From Porodaedalea pini (Eukaryota; Basidiomycota; Agaricomycetes; Hymenochaetales; Hymenochaetaceae), in NCBI GenBank assembly GCA_002794775.1, contig NBAY01000179.1:1-21537 (forward strand): a DNA stretch of 21,537 nucleotides. The letters run 5' to 3'. The notes under the pieces were generated by a model. The model did no database searches. It was not told the origin of the DNA and saw nothing but the letters and a program-made list of their open reading frames with translations. Shown one piece after another: positions 17,755 through 21,537 of the stretch; the first letter of the stretch is position 1; each line of letters begins with the position of its first letter. A program made the position numbers and the translations under genes.

Positions 17755-18810
17755 ACCATACTAGAACATGCTCCAAGGGTCAGCAGCATCATACTGATCA
17801 TGTTGGTACAGAGCATAGCTTAGGGAGTTGGACTGATCCGCCAGGAAAATGAGCAAGTTCATGGTAGCAGTGTACTTGTTGGGGCCATGGTCACTGTAGT
17901 TGAAAAGCAAAGTCACACCCTGAATATACATGTGCAAAAAACCACTGAGGTTCAAGTTTGGGTTGTTACTGAACATGCCGAACTCCGAACCAGTTGCTGA
18001 CACAAGCGAAGAGGTCATCTCAGACTAGCCAGTCATTCCGAAGTACCAATAGTTTTTTAGTTTGCTGTCTCCACCCACAAACCATCATCTGAGACAGCAA
18101 AGCAGTTCTCCTTCGCATTCGCAACAGTAAGAGGAAGAAGCTGCACTGTGTTTCCAGTCATGTCATCACTAAGGATGGTGAGAGATGCCAAAGTGAGACC
18201 ACCATTGCAAACACAGTTCCAGTTACCCTTAATATCAGCATCTGACCACCAGCCATTCGTGCCCTGTGCCAGAGCAGCAATGCCAAGGGACAGACCATAC
18301 TGGTTCAAAGTGGACCAGATCATCTCCTTCTTGTCATCAGCCCACATGTCGTAAAGCTAGTTGTAAGCAATACCAAAAGCGGCGGACATTTCAGCAGTGT
18401 CAAGAAAATGAGCAGGACTCCACCTGTCAACAGCGGGATCCCATGAGGTCGAGCCATTGCCAGCAGCATTCTGCAAGTACAACATATCAGCATGTATGAG
18501 GATGCAAATTATATAATGAGCCAAACCTGGAGCTCTAGCCAGGTACGGTCAACTCACAATGAATCGTTCGTCATGCGGTAGACATACGCAAAGGCCTTAT
18601 GCACTCTTTGACTTGACGGCAGGCATCAAGCATACCACTGGCACCATCCATGAAATACGGGACAGGGTCCATGGCCTTCCAATCAGAGGCATTGCCGAAG
18701 ATCGTCTGGTTCCAGCTGCTGAAGTAAGGGTCGTGCGCAATAAGGTTAGGCAGCACTTCCCACTTGAAAGCCGGCTCAATGAGACGCAGCTAGAGCAAAA
18801 GTAGCGTGTC
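17755..18810 (-). pseudogene. Heparinase II/III-like polysaccharide lyase relic
   Basis: The family consists of secreted lyase-like proteins with an alpha/alpha-toroid of the chondroitin AC/alginate lyase type. Minus-strand motifs occur in family order. First come LIEPAFKWEVLPNLIAHDPY, WNQTIFGNASDWKAMDPV and YFMDGASGMLDACRQVKE. After a short intron near 18490-18555 follow AAGNGSTSWDPAVDRW, HFLDTAEMSAAFGIAYN, LYDMWADDKKEMI and GNWNCVCNGGLTLASL. EMTSSLVSATGSEFGMF, FNYSDHGPNKYTATMN and DAADPWSMF end it. TAG replaces a codon before LYDMW (18358-18360), a frameshift follows VETAN (about 18055), and TAG at 17761-17763 stands where relatives have Trp. Signal peptide and both ends are missing. It retains an intron, so it is not a retrocopy. 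Confidence 0.8.
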
Positions 18811-19079
18811 TTCCTCACAGTCTGGACCTGGTTCTTCTGCATGGTGATGGTGATGTCGATGTGACGCTCTGGGATAGATGCACGGCCGCATCATCTGGCA
18901 GCGTCGCAGCACATCTAAGTGCCCTGTTTGCCATGCCTGCCTTCGTCCTCACATGACCAAACTCCGGGCTTGCGCCTGCATCTGACAAGGGTGGACTCGG
19001 GAAGTGCATCACGTTGTGCACTGCAGAAACCGGAGACGATCCAAATGCGCTTGCACCCTAGCTTTTCATGTGTTGCATG
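18811..19079. other. Between heparinase and cyclin relics
   Basis: No separate gene is recognised. The minus strand here may hold the C-terminal tail of the cyclin relic (Pro/Ser-rich). The boundary to the heparinase fragment lies somewhere around 18810-18860. Confidence 0.35.
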
Positions 19080-20235
19080 CCGCGTGACTGCTCTTCCTGC
19101 GGCGGCGTAGTACTCTTGCCGACCCAGAGACGCGGTCCTAGGGCATCGCCCAGTGCGCGTTCGCGGCGTCCAACCACATGTGATGGGATCGGAGAGATTC
19201 ACCCATGTTCGATTTGAATAACATCGATCCTGTAATGATTTCGATACGAGAGTGAGTGCGGCGACGAAAGTGCGCCGCGGGCGAAGAAGCGGCAATGACA
19301 GAGGTGACAGCGGTGTGAGCGGTTTTGCAAGGATCTTACGACGCTTGTCATTAGACTGCCTTTGAGTCTGCATCTACTGAGTGGATGGAAGCGAAGCGTC
19401 CATCTGGTAGACTGTCGGCACGCGCGATCTGTCGGAGGGGTCCATTGACGTCAGCTCTGTCAGAAAACCGCAGGGGTTGGACGTGTCCGAAGAGGTATTC
19501 GCCTTTGACGAGAGAGACACCTCGCCTTCCCTCTTATCCAACTCCGGCTCGACCCGTCACCTTCCCCCGCACCGCCCCGATGTAGCAGAGCGCCGACTGC
19601 AGGACGCTACGTCTCGTGCGTGAACGGCGAGGCGAGTGCGATGCAACGCGTATGCGACGAAGTGCGCAAGCGTATTCGGTATCACTGGTGCCCCTCTTGA
19701 TCCTGCCATTGCGGTAGCGGGGGGCACGCAAGACGACTGCGGTCGAGGACGATGTGGAAGAGGTGGAGGACGACGGAGGAAGGATCTCGGGGCAGTTGAA
19801 GGTATGGCTGACGAAGCGCGCACAGAGCTTGCTGGTGTCTTCGTGCCCGTAGTAAGTGGCGACTGCCGGTGGGGGTGCTGCCGGCGCGGGGTGGTGCGAG
19901 TGGTGTGCGCGCGGGACTGCCGATGACTGTTTTTTGTCGAACGTTTTCGGCGCGGTCGGAGGAAAAAAAACGCGATAGAGAAAAAGACACCGATCAACAG
20001 CCGCTCATCACTCAATTATCAGAGATCGGGGGGAAAGAGGGGGGACGCTTACAGAACTCGAGGTAGATGCTGCGGCAGCGGCGGACGCAGAAGACGATTT
20101 CGCAGGTGGAGGCGGGGCGTACGTCGCGCGGTGCACGCGCCGGAAGGGCGAGTGGTTCGAGCTGGCACTCGATGATGATATCGAATGCTGATGCGGATGG
20201 GGGTGGGGATGGCGCGGGGCGTGGACGGTGGCCAT
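19080..20235 (-). pseudogene. Pho85-type (PCL-like) cyclin pseudogene
   Basis: Cyclins of this group activate Pho85-like kinases. The minus strand opens at ATG 20235 with a His/Pro/Ser-rich leader (MATVHAPRHPHPHPHQHS). A likely donor lies near 20051 (TTCT then GTAAGC). The next exon shows VATYYGHEDTSKLCARF and VSHTFNCPEILPP. Then, in shifting frames, come HFVAYALHRTRL, VLQSALCYIGAVRGKV, PRRTFVAALTLVSKSLQD with RCYSNRTW, and RERALGDALGPRLWVGK. These are successive cyclin-box helices, but frames change repeatedly and the region between about 19330 and 19560 is scrambled or intronic. The start and leader look intact. A Pro/Ser-rich block further down (FPSPPLSDAGASPEFGH, about 19010) may be the C-terminal tail. 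Cyclin call good; exact subfamily uncertain. Confidence 0.6.
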
Positions 20236-20555
20236 ATTCGCTGCGGCGGGCTCTCTGGCTCTAGGCGTTGACGAGCGTCTGTGAGCGTCAAAGGACAGGT
20301 GGAGTTGATGCGTGAGAAGAGGTCGCTACGAATGTTTTGATTGGAACGAGATCCTTCTCGGACACAACGGTTGCGTCGCGTTCGCCGAAGTGCGCAGTGA
20401 GAAAGGCAGATGAGAAAACGGCTGACGTCGATGTTGAGGCGTGTGGAACATTGGCGGGGGCAGAAGGAAGAGGTGAGGAATGCGTCCCAGGTGAACAGGG
20501 CGAGGGAAGTTGAACCGCTCGACGGTTTCGGTAGATGTCGCCAGTCCCTCCCTGC
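20236..20555. other. Spacer between cyclin and RPS6 relics
   Basis: GC-rich, with overlapping open frames on both strands but no recognised protein. It may contain the divergent promoter side of the cyclin ATG at 20235. The minus strand adjoining the RPS6 fragment no longer matches that protein. Confidence 0.35.
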
Positions 20556-20823
20556 CTGACAATGACGAGAGAGAGGACAGCGACGTTGCGACCGATGATG
20601 CAGCCACGGGCCGGCTTGCACTTTCTCACCAGTGCGGCAGAGACGGTAGCAAGAGTGACCAGCAGAAAGGAGAAGGCGAGCAGTTAGGAATGAGTACACC
20701 CTGCTTCATCGGGAAGTCCTGCTCGTCGTTTCCGCCAGAGACGCGGAAGACGTGGCCCTTGAACTCATCACCGAGCAAGTCGCTGGGGACACCTGGGACA
20801 TCTTCTTGCCGTGGAAAATGCGG
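20556..20823 (-). pseudogene. Ribosomal protein S6e (RPS6) fragment
   Basis: RPS6 is a component of the small ribosomal subunit. The minus strand reads [10 protein letters not shown], then after a one-base slip [50 protein letters not shown] and [21 protein letters not shown]. These match the family in order ([53 protein letters not shown]). It therefore covers roughly residues 27-130 and lacks both ends. Frameshifts and substitutions mark it as a dead copy. Its 5' edge touches the HSP90 fragment on the other strand at about 20823. Confidence 0.85.
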
Positions 20824-20824
20824 T

Positions 20825-21537
20825 AACGACCACCTCGCTATGAAGCACTTCTCGGTAGAAGGTCAGCTCGAATTCAAGGCTATTCTCTACATTCCGAAGC
20901 GGTGAGTCTCCTTGCTGGCCTTGCTATGAACCTGTTTCTGACGTCTCTTTTAGCGCACCGTTCGACCTCTTCGAGTCCAAGAAGAAGCGTAACAACATTA
21001 AGCTCTACGTCCGCCCCGTCTTCATTATGGACGACTGCGAGGATCTCATCCCCGAGTACCTTAACTTCGTCAAGGGTATCGTCGACTCTGAAGATCTCCC
21101 GCTCAACATCTCGCGTGAGACGCTCCAGCAGAACAAGATTCTCAAGGTCATCCGCAAGAACATCGTGAAGAAGTGCCTCGACCTCATCCAGGAGATCTCG
21201 GAGGACAAGGACAACTTCAAGAAGTTCTACGAGGCGTTCGGCAAGAGCCTCAAGCTTGGTATCCACGAGGATGCGCAGAACCGCAGCAAGCTCGCCGAGT
21301 TCCTCCGCTTCTACTCGACGAAGTCGACTGAGGAGCAGGTCTCGCTGAAAAAGGGTACGTGTTCAAGCGGCGGCCCTGTTCCATTATTTGGTTACTGACA
21401 GCTTACCGCAGACTACATCACGCGGATGCCTGAGATTCAGAAGTCCATCTACTACCTCACTGGCGAGTCGCTCAATGCCGTCAAGGACTCTCCCTTCCTT
21501 GAGGCTCTCAAGAAGAAGGGCTTCGAGGTAACTTCCT
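20825..21537 (+). CDS. HSP90 middle domain, 5'-truncated, runs off the window
   Basis: HSP90 is the cytosolic ATP-driven chaperone. Three exons (from about 20825 to 20901; 20954-21354; 21412 to the edge) are joined in frame by introns of 52 and 57 bases. They give [96 protein letters not shown] and [20 protein letters not shown]. The catalytic-loop arginine in NISRETLQQ is present. No stop or frameshift occurs and GC-ending codons dominate, as in a strongly expressed gene. One conserved VRRVF reads VRPVF. The N-terminal ATPase domain is missing; upstream lies RPS6 sequence in the opposite direction. It could be a recent partial duplicate or a rearranged or misassembled copy. Confidence 0.92.

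Noticed and set aside
20880..21266. 128-residue minus-strand frame
   Set aside because: Exact antisense shadow of the HSP90 exons, caused by GC-rich codon use.

Overview
The window looks like a repeat-rich accessory region of an agaricomycete (basidiomycete) genome. Recognisable genes carry short GT-AG introns of about 40-66 bases. The protein families are those of mushroom-forming fungi: an Argonaute, an Atf1-type bZIP factor, a DUF1932 dehydrogenase, a heparinase II/III-like protein, a Pho85-type cyclin, ribosomal protein S6e and HSP90. Almost nothing is an intact host gene. The only clean coding stretch is the middle part of HSP90 at the right edge, and it lacks its 5' half.

Layout. 0-2.5 kb: a decayed tyrosine recombinase (+) converges on a decayed unrecognised gene (-) that is spoiled by only two nonsense codons. 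2.6-5.0 kb: an Argonaute pseudogene (-) with introns kept, many frameshifts and two perfect hairpin sequences inside the PIWI domain. 5.9-6.85 kb: a DUF1932 dehydrogenase pseudogene (+). 7.26-12.5 kb: a complete 5.24-kb Tc1/mariner-type transposon with 30-bp perfect terminal inverted repeats and TA target duplications. Its transposase gene holds a 2.15-kb captured segment between two GAG tracts, and that segment contains two pieces of an Atf1-like transcription factor. The result is a long open frame joining an Atf1 N-terminus to the transposase. 12.5-12.94 kb: a 440-bp foldback MITE that shares its TA with the transposon. 13.1-17.5 kb: a possible tRNA-derived SINE, a solo LTR with 5-bp target duplication, a 5'-truncated Ty3/gypsy element with its own LTR and polypurine tract, a small foldback, a second copy of the first LTR, and a 32-bp minisatellite. 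17.76-21.54 kb: fragments of host genes side by side, namely heparinase (-), cyclin (-), RPS6 (-) and HSP90 (+).

Taken together, this is a landing zone for transposons and for DNA-level copies of host gene pieces. Introns are retained, so the copies are not retroprocessed. Many nonsense codons fit C-to-T change of CGA or CAG. The most notable object is the Atf1-transposase chimera. Its DNA-binding region is open, but the first catalytic aspartate of the DDE triad is lost and a later stop cuts the catalytic core. Family names rest on motif recognition by eye; no search was run.
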